Origin: Phormidium tanganyikae FI6-MK23
GTDB taxonomy: Bacteria > Cyanobacteriota > Cyanobacteriia > Leptolyngbyales > Leptolyngbyaceae
Direction of reading: 5' to 3'
Assembly: GCA_019359175.1 (NCBI GenBank)
Contig: JAHHHU010000001.1
Coordinates: 124,001-188,000, forward strand
DNA length: 64,000 nt
How positions within the stretch are numbered: the stretch's first letter is position 1; each line of letters begins with the position of its first letter. Shown here piece after piece: positions 56,346 to 64,000 of this stretch. A model generated the notes under the pieces. It did no database searches. It saw only the letters and a program-made list of their open reading frames with translations, and had not been told where the DNA came from. Both the position numbers and the translations under genes were made by a program.

Positions 56346-57260
56346 ATGATTGATCACGATCAACTTTTCAAAGAACTGATCTCGACATTCTTTCTGGATT
56401 TTTTGCAGCTATTCCTACCTAATCTTGCAAGTACGATCGAGCCTGATTCGATCTGCTTCTTACAGCAAGAATACTTTGCTGACCTCACCGTTGGTGAAGA
56501 GAAGATTATTGATTTGTTGGTCGAAGTCAAACAAGCGGGACAAGAAGCAGCTTTTCTCATTCATATTGAAGCTCAGTCTCGCTCAGAGTCTAACTTTTCC
56601 CGACGAATGTTCTTTTATTTTGCAAGACTACACCAAAAGTATTTGCAGCGGATTTACCCGATCGTTGTATTTTCATTCGATCAACCGTATCGAGAAGAAA
56701 GTTCGACCTATACGGTTGAGTTTCCTCGTCGCAAAGTATTGGAGTTCAGCTTTGAGCCAATTCAACTGAATCAGCTAAACTGGCGCGACTTTCTGAACCA
56801 ACCCAACCCGATCACCGCTGCTTTAATGAGCAAGATGCGAATCGCGCCAGAAGACCGTCCGAAAGTGAAAGCAGAATGTCTACGACTGTTGGCAACACTG
56901 CGGCTTGATCCAGCCCACACAAAGCTGATTTCAGGATTTGTAGACACCTATTTAAATCTGAATACAGTTGAAGAACAAGTGTTTCGGAGTGAACTTGATA
57001 GAATTGAGCCAGTTGAACGGGAGGAAGTGATGGAAATCGTAACCAGTTGGATGCAGCAAGGAATCGAGCAAGGAATCGAGCAAGGAATCGAGCGGGAACG
57101 ATCGCTAATTCTCCGTTTGCTCGATCGACGAGTCAGTCCTTTACCCGAAGTTGTTCAAGCGCAAGTAAATGCGTTGTCGATCGAGCAATTAGAATCTCTA
57201 GGTGAAGCGCTATTAGATTTTTCCAGTCTGGCAGATTTGGAACAATGGCTGGCAGAGTAA
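56346..57260 (+). CDS. Rpn-family recombination-promoting nuclease/DUF4351 protein
   Basis: A 304-residue protein. The N-terminal PD-(D/E)XK nuclease-like domain shows DLTVGEEKIIDLLVEVK and AAFLIHIEAQS, and the C-terminal DUF4351 part RSLILRLLDRRVSPLPEVVQAQV. Between is a short repeat GIEQGIEQGIER encoded by three 12-base units (57060-57094), a place that varies in length between homologs. The family is called Rpn or transposase_31-related; in E. coli RpnA is a Ca-stimulated DNase that promotes recombination. ATG 56346 preferred to the TTG at 56337. It stands just 15 bases after the binding-protein stop. Confidence 0.85.
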   Translation: MIDHDQLFKELISTFFLDFLQLFLPNLASTIEPDSICFLQQEYFADLTVGEEKIIDLLVEVKQAGQEAAFLIHIEAQSRSESNFSRRMFFYFARLHQKYLQRIYPIVVFSFDQPYREESSTYTVEFPRRKVLEFSFEPIQLNQLNWRDFLNQPNPITAALMSKMRIAPEDRPKVKAECLRLLATLRLDPAHTKLISGFVDTYLNLNTVEEQVFRSELDRIEPVEREEVMEIVTSWMQQGIEQGIEQGIERERSLILRLLDRRVSPLPEVVQAQVNALSIEQLESLGEALLDFSSLADLEQWLAE

Positions 57261-57304
57261 ACAAGTGCTGATATAGTCAGCATTGAACGAATGGGTAATA
57301 GGCA

Positions 57305-58429
57305 ATGCCAAGCTTTGAAGTATTTCCGATTACGTCTGCGACTGAACAGGAGATGTTTATCAATGTTCCGTGGGTGGTTTATGCCAATGATCCGAATTGG
57401 GTTCCACCGTTGCGGAGTGATGTAGAGAAAAAGTTTCAGCCTGAGAATCCGTTTTTTCAATATGGCAGGCTGAAGCAATTTATTGCCATTTCGCGCGGGA
57501 CTGCGATTGGGAGAATTGTCGCAGCGGTGAACGATCGATTAGTTGAACGTGAAGGAAAAGCGATCGGGATTTTCGGCTTTTTTGAGTGTGTGAATGATTT
57601 TGAAGTGGCAAAGGCACTGTTTGAAGCAGCAGAAGACTGGTTGCGATCGCAAGAGATTACCGAAATTCGAGGGCCGATCGATCTTTCAACGCATAACAAC
57701 TGTTTATTTTTGATTGATGGCTTTGATTCCCCGCCAATGGTGATGATGCCTTACAATCCGCCGTACTATCTAACCTTCATGGAACAGTTAGGTTGGACAA
57801 AAGCAAAAGACGCTTACGCTTATGATTTTCCATTAGATAAACCGCTTTCACCTGAGTTTGAAAAAGGCTACAAAATTGCTTGTAAATCCGGTGTGACCTT
57901 TCGACCTTTAAGAACAAAAGGCGAAGAATTTGAGCAAGACTGTATTAGTTTGTATCACCTATTTACGAAAGCATTTGAAAACAACTGGAGTTCGACTCCT
58001 CGCACACAAGAAGAATTTTTAGAAGAAGCTCGATCGCTGCAAGATCTAGTTGATCCTGATGTGTTTCCAGTTGCAGAATATAACGGTGAAATGATCGGCT
58101 TTTGGATGGGATTACCTGACTACAATATTCCACTCAAATATGTAAATGGTCGCCTCAATTGGGTTGGAATTCTCAAGTTTCTTTGGTATCGCCGGCAGAT
58201 TAATCAAGGTCGCGTCATTGCGATTTGTTCGCTGCCAGAATTCCAAAGAAAATTAGTTCCACTCGGATTAATTTATCTAGGATTACAAGGCGGCATTAAG
58301 AAAGGAAAACCGTACAAACGAGCGGAACTCTCTTGGGTTTACGAAGATAATGATCGATCGCGTAAATTGATCGAAGCATCAGGCGGTAAAATCTACAAAA
58401 CCTATCGGATGTACGAAAAGTCGTTATGA
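57305..58429 (+). CDS. GNAT-fold acyltransferase-like protein (WVPPLR family)
   Basis: A 374-residue protein of a family that is annotated as GNAT or hypothetical. Signature segments: NDPNWVPPLRSDVEKKF near the N-terminus, NPFFQYGRLKQFIAISRG, FGFFECVNDFEVAKALF, IRGPIDLS, and MMPYNPPYYLTFME in the middle. The C-terminal half has a second acyltransferase-like region ending in SWVYEDNDRSRKLIEASGG. The substrate is unknown. It overlaps the epimerase gene by 4 bases (ATGA), so the two are co-translated. Similar GNAT-type proteins are N-acyltransferases in bacterial sphingolipid synthesis, which I mention only as a possibility. Confidence 0.72.
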   Translation: MPSFEVFPITSATEQEMFINVPWVVYANDPNWVPPLRSDVEKKFQPENPFFQYGRLKQFIAISRGTAIGRIVAAVNDRLVEREGKAIGIFGFFECVNDFEVAKALFEAAEDWLRSQEITEIRGPIDLSTHNNCLFLIDGFDSPPMVMMPYNPPYYLTFMEQLGWTKAKDAYAYDFPLDKPLSPEFEKGYKIACKSGVTFRPLRTKGEEFEQDCISLYHLFTKAFENNWSSTPRTQEEFLEEARSLQDLVDPDVFPVAEYNGEMIGFWMGLPDYNIPLKYVNGRLNWVGILKFLWYRRQINQGRVIAICSLPEFQRKLVPLGLIYLGLQGGIKKGKPYKRAELSWVYEDNDRSRKLIEASGGKIYKTYRMYEKSL

Positions 58430-59376
58430 AAACACTCGTTACCGGAGCGAATGGATTCACCGGATCACATTTAGTTAAAGCGCTATTAAAACGAGGGAAT
58501 TCGGTGACGGGTTTCGTTCGCAAATCTAGCGATCGCTCTCGTTTATCCGATTGCGACATCGATTATGTTTACGGCGACATTACCGATCTCGCTACGCTCA
58601 CTGATGCAATGCGCGATGTCGATGTAGTTTTTCACACTGCCGCTTATGTGGAACTCGGTCTTGTCAATGCCGCGGAAATGGAGCGCGTCAACGTTGAAGG
58701 AACCCGCGCTGTGATCGAAGCTGCAAAAGCGGTGAATCTTCCTAAACTCATCTATTGCAGCACGATCGGAATTTTTGGCGACACTCAAGGCAAAGTCATT
58801 AACGAAACGTTCCAGCGCACTCAGAAAGATTTCTCCTCCGCTTACGATCGCACAAAATACCAAGCCCAACAGTTGATCGATCAAGCGAAAGAATTATCGA
58901 TCGTGAGCGTTCTACCGTCGGGAATTTTCGGCAGCAATGATCCGCACTTCATGCCCGTTCTGAATACTTTTCGCAAAGGTCGGCTTAAGGTGTGGGCAGG
59001 TGGCGGACGAGTGACCGGAATTGTTCACGTCGATGATTTAGCAGAAGCGATGATTCTTGCGGTCGATCGCGGAAAATCCGGCGACCATTACATCATTTCC
59101 GCAGGCGATCTGACGACTAGAGAAATGTTTGAGATCTTCAGTCGAGAAACCGGAATTCCTGCGCCTCGTGAAGCTCCAGAACCTGTGGTGCGTCTCGTTG
59201 CGAATGTTCTCGATCCGATCGGCAGACTTGCAGGATGGCAACCCCCGATCGATAACGAGCGAGTTCACTATGTTTACGATCGCTGTGTTCGAGTCGATGC
59301 GACGAAAGCAAGACAAGAACTTGGATGGAATCCGCGATCGCCCGAAATGACCTTAAAAGAAATCGTTAGCGTTTAG
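58426..59376 (+). CDS. NAD-dependent epimerase/dehydratase (extended SDR)
   Basis: A 316-residue extended SDR. N-terminal VTGANGFTGSHLVKALL (GxxGxxG), FHTAAYVELG, the catalytic Ser region YCSTIGIFG and YDRTKYQAQ (Tyr-xxx-Lys). The sequence resembles HpnA- and dihydroflavonol reductase-like enzymes, which reduce or dehydrate ketone or sugar substrates. It overlaps the upstream acyltransferase-like gene by 4 bases and the convergent TPR gene by 11 bases. Confidence 0.88.
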   Translation: MKTLVTGANGFTGSHLVKALLKRGNSVTGFVRKSSDRSRLSDCDIDYVYGDITDLATLTDAMRDVDVVFHTAAYVELGLVNAAEMERVNVEGTRAVIEAAKAVNLPKLIYCSTIGIFGDTQGKVINETFQRTQKDFSSAYDRTKYQAQQLIDQAKELSIVSVLPSGIFGSNDPHFMPVLNTFRKGRLKVWAGGGRVTGIVHVDDLAEAMILAVDRGKSGDHYIISAGDLTTREMFEIFSRETGIPAPREAPEPVVRLVANVLDPIGRLAGWQPPIDNERVHYVYDRCVRVDATKARQELGWNPRSPEMTLKEIVSV

Positions 59377-60430
59377 CTTCTTCGATCGCTTTTTCTGCCT
59401 TTTTCATTTCGTCGGGTTTGCCTTGCTCCTCAAACAGCTTCTTCGCCGTTTGAAACGCCTCGATCGCATCACCTGGAAAGTCTCGCGCTTTCAGTGCAAC
59501 TCCCATTTGGTAATAGGCATAGGCATTGTTTGGATCAAGCTTGATCACTTCGCGAAACGCCATTACCGATCGCATCATTTCATTCTGCGCTAAAGCCGTT
59601 TCTGCTAAGGCAAACTGAGCATCCACTGAACTCCCATCAAGATTGACCGATCGCTGAAATGAACTCAAAGCCGCAGAATTATTTCCGACATTACGTAAGA
59701 TTTTGCCGATTTGGAGATGTAGCTTCGCATTGTTCGGATCGATTCGCACTGCTCGATTAAAGGCTGCTAATGCTGCTTGTGAATCTCCTCGATCAAGTAG
59801 CGCAATTCCTAGCCCGATATGAACGCTCGCGCGCCTTGGATCAAGCGTAGCAGCAGTTTGCAGCGAAGTAATTCCTTGAGCCGTTCTTCCTTGTTGCAGC
59901 AGCATTAACCCGATCGATTCGCGAGCTTCAGCATTTCGTCGATCGAGGCTTGCGGCTTGCTGATAAGCCCCCAACGCCTGAGAAAATTGCCCTTGACGCG
60001 CCAGAACCGTTCCCAATCCTAAAAACGCATTCACATGGCGATTATCTAATTCGGTTGCTCGACGGTACGCTGTCTCAGCCGCGCTATCGTTGCCCAAATT
60101 TGCCAAATTGAAGCCCAACGCATAAACAAAATCAGCGTTTGCTGGCTCTAATGAAATCGCTTGTCGATACGCATCTGCCGCTTCTTGAAACTGCCCTTTT
60201 TGAGCATAAACGTAGCCGATCCCAGAGAAAATTCTGGCATTGCGATTATCGATCGATGATGCTTGCTGGAAGGCTTCTAGCGCTCCTGTCCAATTGCGCG
60301 ACTCCACATACTCCCGACCCTGTTCAAGCAATTTATCCAACTGGTCAGACTGAGCGCGTACCAGTTGCGGTGTCAATCCGATCCAAAGCAAAACTCCAGC
60401 AGAAAAGAGCGATCGATAAATGCGGGACAT
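59366..60430 (-). CDS. Exported tetratricopeptide-repeat protein
   Basis: A 354-residue protein with a signal peptide (residues 1-26, cleavage after VRA) and about nine tandem TPR units of 34 residues, for example NARIFSGIGYVYAQKGQF, YRQAISLEPANADFVYAL and AFNRAVRIDPNNAKLHLQIG. It should be a periplasmic or lumenal scaffold binding unknown partners. An alternative start is ATG 60439. The first bases of its terminal codons overlap the convergent epimerase gene (59366-59376). Confidence 0.9.
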   Translation of the reverse strand: MSRIYRSLFSAGVLLWIGLTPQLVRAQSDQLDKLLEQGREYVESRNWTGALEAFQQASSIDNRNARIFSGIGYVYAQKGQFQEAADAYRQAISLEPANADFVYALGFNLANLGNDSAAETAYRRATELDNRHVNAFLGLGTVLARQGQFSQALGAYQQAASLDRRNAEARESIGLMLLQQGRTAQGITSLQTAATLDPRRASVHIGLGIALLDRGDSQAALAAFNRAVRIDPNNAKLHLQIGKILRNVGNNSAALSSFQRSVNLDGSSVDAQFALAETALAQNEMMRSVMAFREVIKLDPNNAYAYYQMGVALKARDFPGDAIEAFQTAKKLFEEQGKPDEMKKAEKAIEEAKR

Positions 60431-60573
60431 TGTAACCATACTGAGATTGATCAACAATTACGAGAAACTCAAAGTCAATCAGGACTGTACATTTTTCTTA
60501 GCGATTAAAAACGTACTTGCCTGACAGTGCTAACATTTTGAACGCCTATCTGAGTATTGGAGCAAGAAAAACG

Positions 60574-60900
60574 ATGCTAATGACAACAACCGATGTGATC
60601 CAAGATGTCGTAATCGAATCATACCTTGGCATTGTCACGGCAGAGGTGGTCTATGGAACGAACGCGCTGAAAGATTTTTTCGCGGGCATCCGAGACTTAA
60701 TCGGGGGACGCACCGCAGGCTATGAGCGCGTGTTTGAACAAGGACAGCAAAACGCGCTCGCAGAGCTACAAAAACGAGCGCAAAATCTAGGTGCAAACGC
60801 CATCATTGGTATCGAAATCAATACTGGCACAATCAATCTCGATCAATCTGGCGTTCTTTTATTAATTACTGCCGTTGGAACTGCCGTGAAAACTCGCTGA
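60574..60900 (+). CDS. YbjQ-family (DUF74) protein
   Basis: A 108-residue small protein of the YbjQ/heavy-metal-binding domain family: GIVTAEVVYGTNALKDFFAG, then IRDLIGGRTAGYERVF and AQNLGANAIIGIEI. The family forms pentamers, and its function is unclear. ATG 60574 has GGAG 11 bases upstream and fits the family length; the frame is open back to 60517. It is divergent from the TPR gene. Confidence 0.9.
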   Translation: MLMTTTDVIQDVVIESYLGIVTAEVVYGTNALKDFFAGIRDLIGGRTAGYERVFEQGQQNALAELQKRAQNLGANAIIGIEINTGTINLDQSGVLLLITAVGTAVKTR

Positions 60901-61072
60901 TCCCGATGGCATTAGCAGACTGAGCGCGATCGTGATCCCCAATGATTTCTCTCTAACGACGTATCCCCATCGTCTCACTCTCGGTAGAGTGATTTAATCC
61001 GCACAAACTCTACAGTGTTGGCAAGAGTAATTTCTTTGCAAATGACTATCCTGTTAGAGGAGATAATTCACA

Positions 61073-61723
61073 ATGGCATATACTAATCGTCCTGCGACTG
61101 AAGCTGCTGTCATTCCGGTTGCGGGTGACTATCATGACCGAGTTCGTTGGGGCCCGATTATTTCTGGATTGATGGTTGCGTTGGTGTCTCAGTTGATCCT
61201 GAGTGCGTTGGGTGCAGCAATTGGAGCAACCTCGATCGCAAATTCGGGTGCGCCTCGGACGGATGCAGGCGGTGTTGGAACAGCGGTCGGAATTTGGGCA
61301 ACGATCAGTTTGTTGATTTCTTTGTTTATTGGTAGCTGGGTGATGGCACGCGCTTGCGGCCCGATGAACCGCAGCACAGCTTTACTCAATGGTGCAATTC
61401 TTTGGGCGACCACTTTGGCACTCAGCGCTTACTTGCTGGCAAGTGGTGTCACAGGTGCGTTTGGTCTGGCAGTTTCGAGTGCGGCGAATGCAGCAGGTGC
61501 AGCTATTCCGCAAACAGGCGTGCCGAATGTTGACCCGAATACGGCAGCTCCGAACATTTCCGCTCAAGATGCCCGCAACATTGCAGGAAATACTGCAACG
61601 GCTGGCTGGTCGTTTGTGATTGGTTCGCTGTTAGGATTGGCGGCATCGTTGGCGGGTGCGGCAGTGGGAACCCGCAAGCCTCGCACCGCTTATGTCGAAC
61701 CGAATCGCGGCATGGCTCCGTAA
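61073..61723 (+). CDS. Ala/Gly-rich membrane protein of unknown function
   Basis: A 216-residue protein with four hydrophobic helices (about 30-50, 70-90, 105-135, 175-200) and small-residue-rich loops (SSAANAAGAAIPQ, PNTAAPNISAQDA). Similar short membrane proteins occur in other cyanobacteria, with no function. A good ribosome site (AGAGGAGATAATTCACA) precedes the ATG. A strong hairpin terminator follows at 61746, so it is a single-gene transcript. Confidence 0.65.
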   Translation: MAYTNRPATEAAVIPVAGDYHDRVRWGPIISGLMVALVSQLILSALGAAIGATSIANSGAPRTDAGGVGTAVGIWATISLLISLFIGSWVMARACGPMNRSTALLNGAILWATTLALSAYLLASGVTGAFGLAVSSAANAAGAAIPQTGVPNVDPNTAAPNISAQDARNIAGNTATAGWSFVIGSLLGLAASLAGAAVGTRKPRTAYVEPNRGMAP

Positions 61724-61745
61724 ATTCTGGTTTTGATCGATTGCT

Positions 61746-61776
61746 AAAAACCCCTCGCTTCGGCTGAGGGGTTTTT
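61746..61776 (+). terminator. Rho-independent terminator after the 61073 membrane protein gene
   Basis: AAAAACCCCTC paired with GAGGGGTTTTT around the loop GCTTCGGCT, a very stable hairpin ending in five Ts, 22 bases past the stop codon. Confidence 0.93.
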
Positions 61777-61793
61777 CTGGTTTAAAAAACAAG

Positions 61794-61816
61794 AGGGATG
61801 TCTTGATGACATCCCT
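61794..61816 (-). terminator. Terminator for tRNA-Arg on the minus strand
   Basis: AGGGATGTC and GACATCCCT form a 9-bp stem. Read on the minus strand, it is followed by CTTGTTTTTT. It begins 12 bases beyond the 3' end of the tRNA. Confidence 0.8.
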
Positions 61817-61827
61817 AAAATGGTAAA

Positions 61828-61901
61828 CGGGCTAGGAGGGATTCGAACCCCCGACACCGTGGTCCGTAGCCACGTGCTCTAGTCCACTGAGCTACAAGCC
61901 C
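61828..61901 (-). tRNA. trnR-ACG: tRNA-Arg (anticodon ACG)
   Basis: A 74-base cloverleaf on the minus strand. The acceptor is GGGCTTG with CTAGCCC (one T-T mismatch). The D arm is GCTCAGTGGACTAGAGC. The anticodon stem is CGTGG/CCACG around the loop CTACGGA, anticodon ACG. The T arm is GGGGGTTCGAATCCCTC, and G is the discriminator. The CCA end is not encoded. It is located between a membrane protein gene and moaC. Confidence 0.95.
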
Positions 61902-61939
61902 TTGTTAGCACTTACTCAATATACAACGATCTGACCCAA

Positions 61940-62446
61940 ATGACACAAAATTCTGAAAACTTGATCGAGCTCTCTCATCTCGATACAACTGGACAAGCGC
62001 AAATGGTTGATGTCTCTAACAAATCGGCAACTGTACGACAAGCAACGGCGATCGCACGAGTTCGGATGAAGCCGGAAACGATGAGCGCGATCGAAGCCGG
62101 AAACACTCCCAAAGGCGATGTCCTGGGGACGGCTCGAATCGCTGGAATTATGGCAGCAAAGCAAACCGCGAATCTAATTCCACTATGTCACCCGTTGCCG
62201 ATTCAGAAAGTTGAGGTGAATATTACGGCTCAACCAGAGTTACCAGGATTTGAGATTCAGGCGACGGTGAAGATCAAGGCAGAAACCGGAGTCGAAATGG
62301 AAGCGCTTACAGCCGTGTCGATCGCAGCTTTAACCCTATACGACATGGCAAAAGCGATCGATTTCTCGATCGTGATCGAGCAAATTTATTTACTGAGCAA
62401 AACAGGAGGAAAATCCGGCGATTATTCGCTAAATCCAAACCTATAA
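61940..62446 (+). CDS. moaC: Cyclic pyranopterin monophosphate synthase MoaC
   Basis: A 168-residue MoaC, which with MoaA turns GTP into cyclic pyranopterin monophosphate, first step of molybdenum cofactor synthesis. Landmarks: the N-terminal [49 protein letters not shown], and [21 protein letters not shown]. Full length. The start follows the tRNA promoter region by 38 bases. No other mo* gene is in the window. Confidence 0.95.
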   Translation: MTQNSENLIELSHLDTTGQAQMVDVSNKSATVRQATAIARVRMKPETMSAIEAGNTPKGDVLGTARIAGIMAAKQTANLIPLCHPLPIQKVEVNITAQPELPGFEIQATVKIKAETGVEMEALTAVSIAALTLYDMAKAIDFSIVIEQIYLLSKTGGKSGDYSLNPNL

Positions 62447-62575
62447 ATTTTTAATAAAAGCGAGGATACACGGAAATTTTTTCTGAAAAAAGTACTTATA
62501 CTCAGAGAAAGCCCGCTTGACACCGCCCCCGTCTCGAATTGTTCCCCTTGGCACTCCAACGCGGTATCCTCGCTC

Positions 62576-62740
62576 ATGAATCAACCCAACGAACTCGAAC
62601 TTACCGAAGCTTTGTTCAACTCGATCGCGCAAGCCTTAGAATCTTGCTGCCACTCCGGACACATCTCAGCGGAAGAGTATCTTTTGCTGCTCGATTCTGT
62701 CTGGTTCACGCTCGATTTTGGCACTCGCCTACCGCGATAA
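62576..62740 (+). CDS. Small hypothetical protein (54 aa)
   Basis: A 54-residue acidic peptide (LELTEALFNSIAQALES, then HISAEEYLLLLDSVWF), not recognised. It could be a small conserved regulator of the type common in cyanobacteria. A putative -10-like TATACT lies near 62497. An 11-bp inverted repeat (AGCGAGGATAC at 62459 and GTATCCTCGCT at 62564) spans the leader just upstream of the ATG, which has no clear ribosome-binding site. Confidence 0.45.
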   Translation: MNQPNELELTEALFNSIAQALESCCHSGHISAEEYLLLLDSVWFTLDFGTRLPR

Positions 62741-62816
62741 TTCAACAAAAAGGCGCGACCCAAGCCGCGCCAAGTTCAAGATCCTAGCAAATAAAAAAGT
62801 AAGAGCAAAGAAGGGA

Positions 62817-62969
62817 CTATCTCAAGTAGTTTGCTTCTGCTTCGAGCATTCGGAGCAATCCTTGATCGCCCCGTGCTTGCGCTGCATCCATCCGACGTTG
62901 CAGATTCCGTTGTAAGTTCTCGCGGTGTAGTCTCGAAACTTCCGCTGAATGGGGACGATTTCTGTTCAT
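62817..62969 (-). CDS. Small conserved cyanobacterial protein (50 aa), possibly PirA-like
   Basis: A 50-residue Arg-rich helical peptide (NRNRPHSAEVSRLHRENL, LQRRMDAAQARGDQGLL, then RMLEAEANYLR). Its pattern of an N-terminal His/Glu helix followed by AARARGD and LEAEANYL is one I have seen in many cyanobacteria, sometimes annotated as PII-interacting regulator PirA; this identification is by memory and uncertain. On the minus strand an AGGAAAAC site precedes the ATG by about 7 bases. It lies alone between two rightward genes, which supports its being real. Confidence 0.65.
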   Translation of the reverse strand: MNRNRPHSAEVSRLHRENLQRNLQRRMDAAQARGDQGLLRMLEAEANYLR

Positions 62970-63078
62970 AATCCAGTTTTCCTAGAGGTTAGCTTTTCTT
63001 ATCACCATGATTTGATTTTAGCATCAGTCATTGAGAACGGTAGCTTATGCTACTAAAATTCATACTTCTGAAAGATAA

Positions 63079-63858
63079 ATGCTTGTTACTCTGCTGACGG
63101 ATTTTGGACTGAGCGATGTCTATGTCGGTGTGATGAAAGGCACGATCGCTCAAATTAATCCGCAAATCCAAACGATCGATTTAACGCACCAAATTCCGCC
63201 GCAAGATATCGCAACTGCCCGTTTCCAGTTGATGAACGCTTATCCTTATTTCCCAGCGGAAACAATTCACGTTGCTGTGGTCGATCCGGGTGTGGGGAGC
63301 CAACGTCGATCGATTGCGGTTCAACTGAAGTCTGGATATGTCGTTGCGCCCGATAACGGTTTGATTAGCGGCATTGTGAACGATGCGATCGCGGCAGTTG
63401 AATTGAACAATCCGAAGTATTGGCGATCGCAAAATCCCAGTGCTACGTTTCATGGACGAGACATTTTTGCGCCTGTTGCGGCACATCTGGCAAGCGGAAT
63501 TTCCTTAAAAGAATTGGGAACTACGATCGACTTAAGCTCGATCGTTCGATTGCCGATTCCGGATGTGATTGAAACCGCATCTGGACTGCAAGGCGTGATT
63601 CAAGCGATCGATCATTTTGGGAACTTGATCACGAACATTTCAGGGGAGCGAGTACGCGATCAGGTTTGGACGATTCAAATCGATAAGGCAATCTATCCAG
63701 GACGGACAACTTACGCCGATGCCGAGAGCGGTGAAGTTGTCGGATTGATTGGCAGCCACGGTTGGGTCGAACTGGCAATCAATCGTGGCAATGCTCAGAA
63801 CGAACTAAAACTGAAGGTCGGAAATACGATCGCGGTTACTGATTCCCGATCGCTCTAA
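63079..63858 (+). CDS. SAM hydroxide adenosyltransferase (DUF62 family)
   Basis: A 259-residue enzyme of the family that includes fluorinase and SAM hydroxide adenosyltransferase, which cleaves S-adenosylmethionine to adenosine and methionine. Motifs: TLLTDFGLSDVYVGVMKG (Asp binding the ribose), DLTHQIPPQD, VVDPGVGSQRR and the C-terminal FGNLITNIS. Without fluorinase-specific loop features it should be the hydroxide-type. The last 23 bases overlap a frame of the partial gene on the opposite strand. Confidence 0.9.
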   Translation: MLVTLLTDFGLSDVYVGVMKGTIAQINPQIQTIDLTHQIPPQDIATARFQLMNAYPYFPAETIHVAVVDPGVGSQRRSIAVQLKSGYVVAPDNGLISGIVNDAIAAVELNNPKYWRSQNPSATFHGRDIFAPVAAHLASGISLKELGTTIDLSSIVRLPIPDVIETASGLQGVIQAIDHFGNLITNISGERVRDQVWTIQIDKAIYPGRTTYADAESGEVVGLIGSHGWVELAINRGNAQNELKLKVGNTIAVTDSRSL

Positions 63859-64000
63859 CCAACGGCTCAAACACCGGAACTAGATTTTCTCGACTCACAA
63901 CTAATGTCGGAAACGATCGCGAACTGTAATCTTTACCCACTTTCAATGGAAAAATTGGCTCTGATTCCAACGGATACCAAACTGCTCCTGCTGCTTGCAC
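63836..64000 (-). CDS. 3' part of a gene running leftward from beyond the window
   Basis: At least 54 codons in one frame end with a TAA at 63836-63838. The visible peptide includes GAVWYPLESEPIFPLKVG and SRSFPTLVVSRENLV, a plausible protein with several Pro and aromatic residues. I do not recognise it. The 23-base overlap with the SAM hydroxide adenosyltransferase gene on the other strand is in keeping with other tail-to-tail overlaps in the window. The 5' end is missing. Confidence 0.5.
   Translation of the reverse strand: MQAAGAVWYPLESEPIFPLKVGKDYSSRSFPTLVVSRENLVPVFEPLVRAIGNQ

Overview
The window is a 64 kb stretch of a cyanobacterial chromosome. The evidence is the very dense GCGATCGC (HIP1) octamer and its half sites, GC content near 50 percent, and typically cyanobacterial gene families: a NIL-domain ferredoxin, PsiE, a tandem-domain CobO-like protein, a Zur-type Fur, a DesC-type desaturase, GAF-rich kinases, DUF4168, DUF29, Uma2 and Rpn/DUF4351 nucleases, two phosphoketolase-family enzymes and several tiny conserved proteins. 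I would guess a filamentous Leptolyngbya-like organism, but no rRNA or other marker confirms this. No phage, integrase, transposase or CRISPR array is visible. Most of the window is core and housekeeping DNA in short operons on both strands.

Layout. 0.3-10 kb: NIL ferredoxin, two methyltransferases, PsiE, duplicated CobO-like ATPase, cyclophilin, VanX-like dipeptidase with yidD and an SGNH-like membrane protein, then an unusual pair (J-like domain plus membrane metallopeptidase, followed by an HTH-GrpE-like fusion), Uma2 and Dps. 10-22 kb: GNAT, diheme-type cytochrome c, a SecA with an extra internal 99-codon segment, SbcD-like nuclease, SDR, glutaredoxin-like protein and murE, NCS1 permease, hybrid histidine kinase. 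22-35 kb: phosphoketolase, pyrG, AmiC-type amidase, aldo/keto reductase, ExoD, SDR, purS/purQ, zur, DUF29, old-yellow enzyme. 35-48 kb: degenerate PEP-synthase-like protein, comF, a decayed membrane-protein gene, a second phosphoketolase-family enzyme, a GAF kinase carrying cyanobacteriochrome-type cysteines, DUF4168, EamA transporter, methionine gamma-lyase-like enzyme. 48-56 kb: desC, then a phosphosignalling group (pseudokinase, ABC1 kinase, PP2C phosphatase, response regulator) and an oligopeptide-type binding lipoprotein. 56-64 kb: Rpn nuclease, an acyltransferase-like/epimerase pair, TPR protein, YbjQ, glycine/alanine-rich membrane protein, tRNA-Arg(ACG), moaC, two small proteins, a SAM hydroxide adenosyltransferase, and the 3' end of one more gene.

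Cooperation. Central carbon and nucleotide metabolism is represented by phosphoketolase, CTP synthase and PurS/PurQ; envelope biogenesis by SecA, YidD, MurE, AmiC and the VanX-like enzyme; signalling by two histidine kinases and the 49-55 kb kinase/phosphatase group. A palindromic MITE-like repeat family occupies five intergenic spaces. One copy has a clean 8-bp flanking direct repeat and one lies between purS and purQ.

The strongest leads for something undescribed are the internally duplicated SecA helicase region, the J-like/HTH-GrpE neighbour pair, the candidate dual-cysteine photoreceptor kinase and the MITE family. All calls rest on reading motifs by eye; no database search was run.
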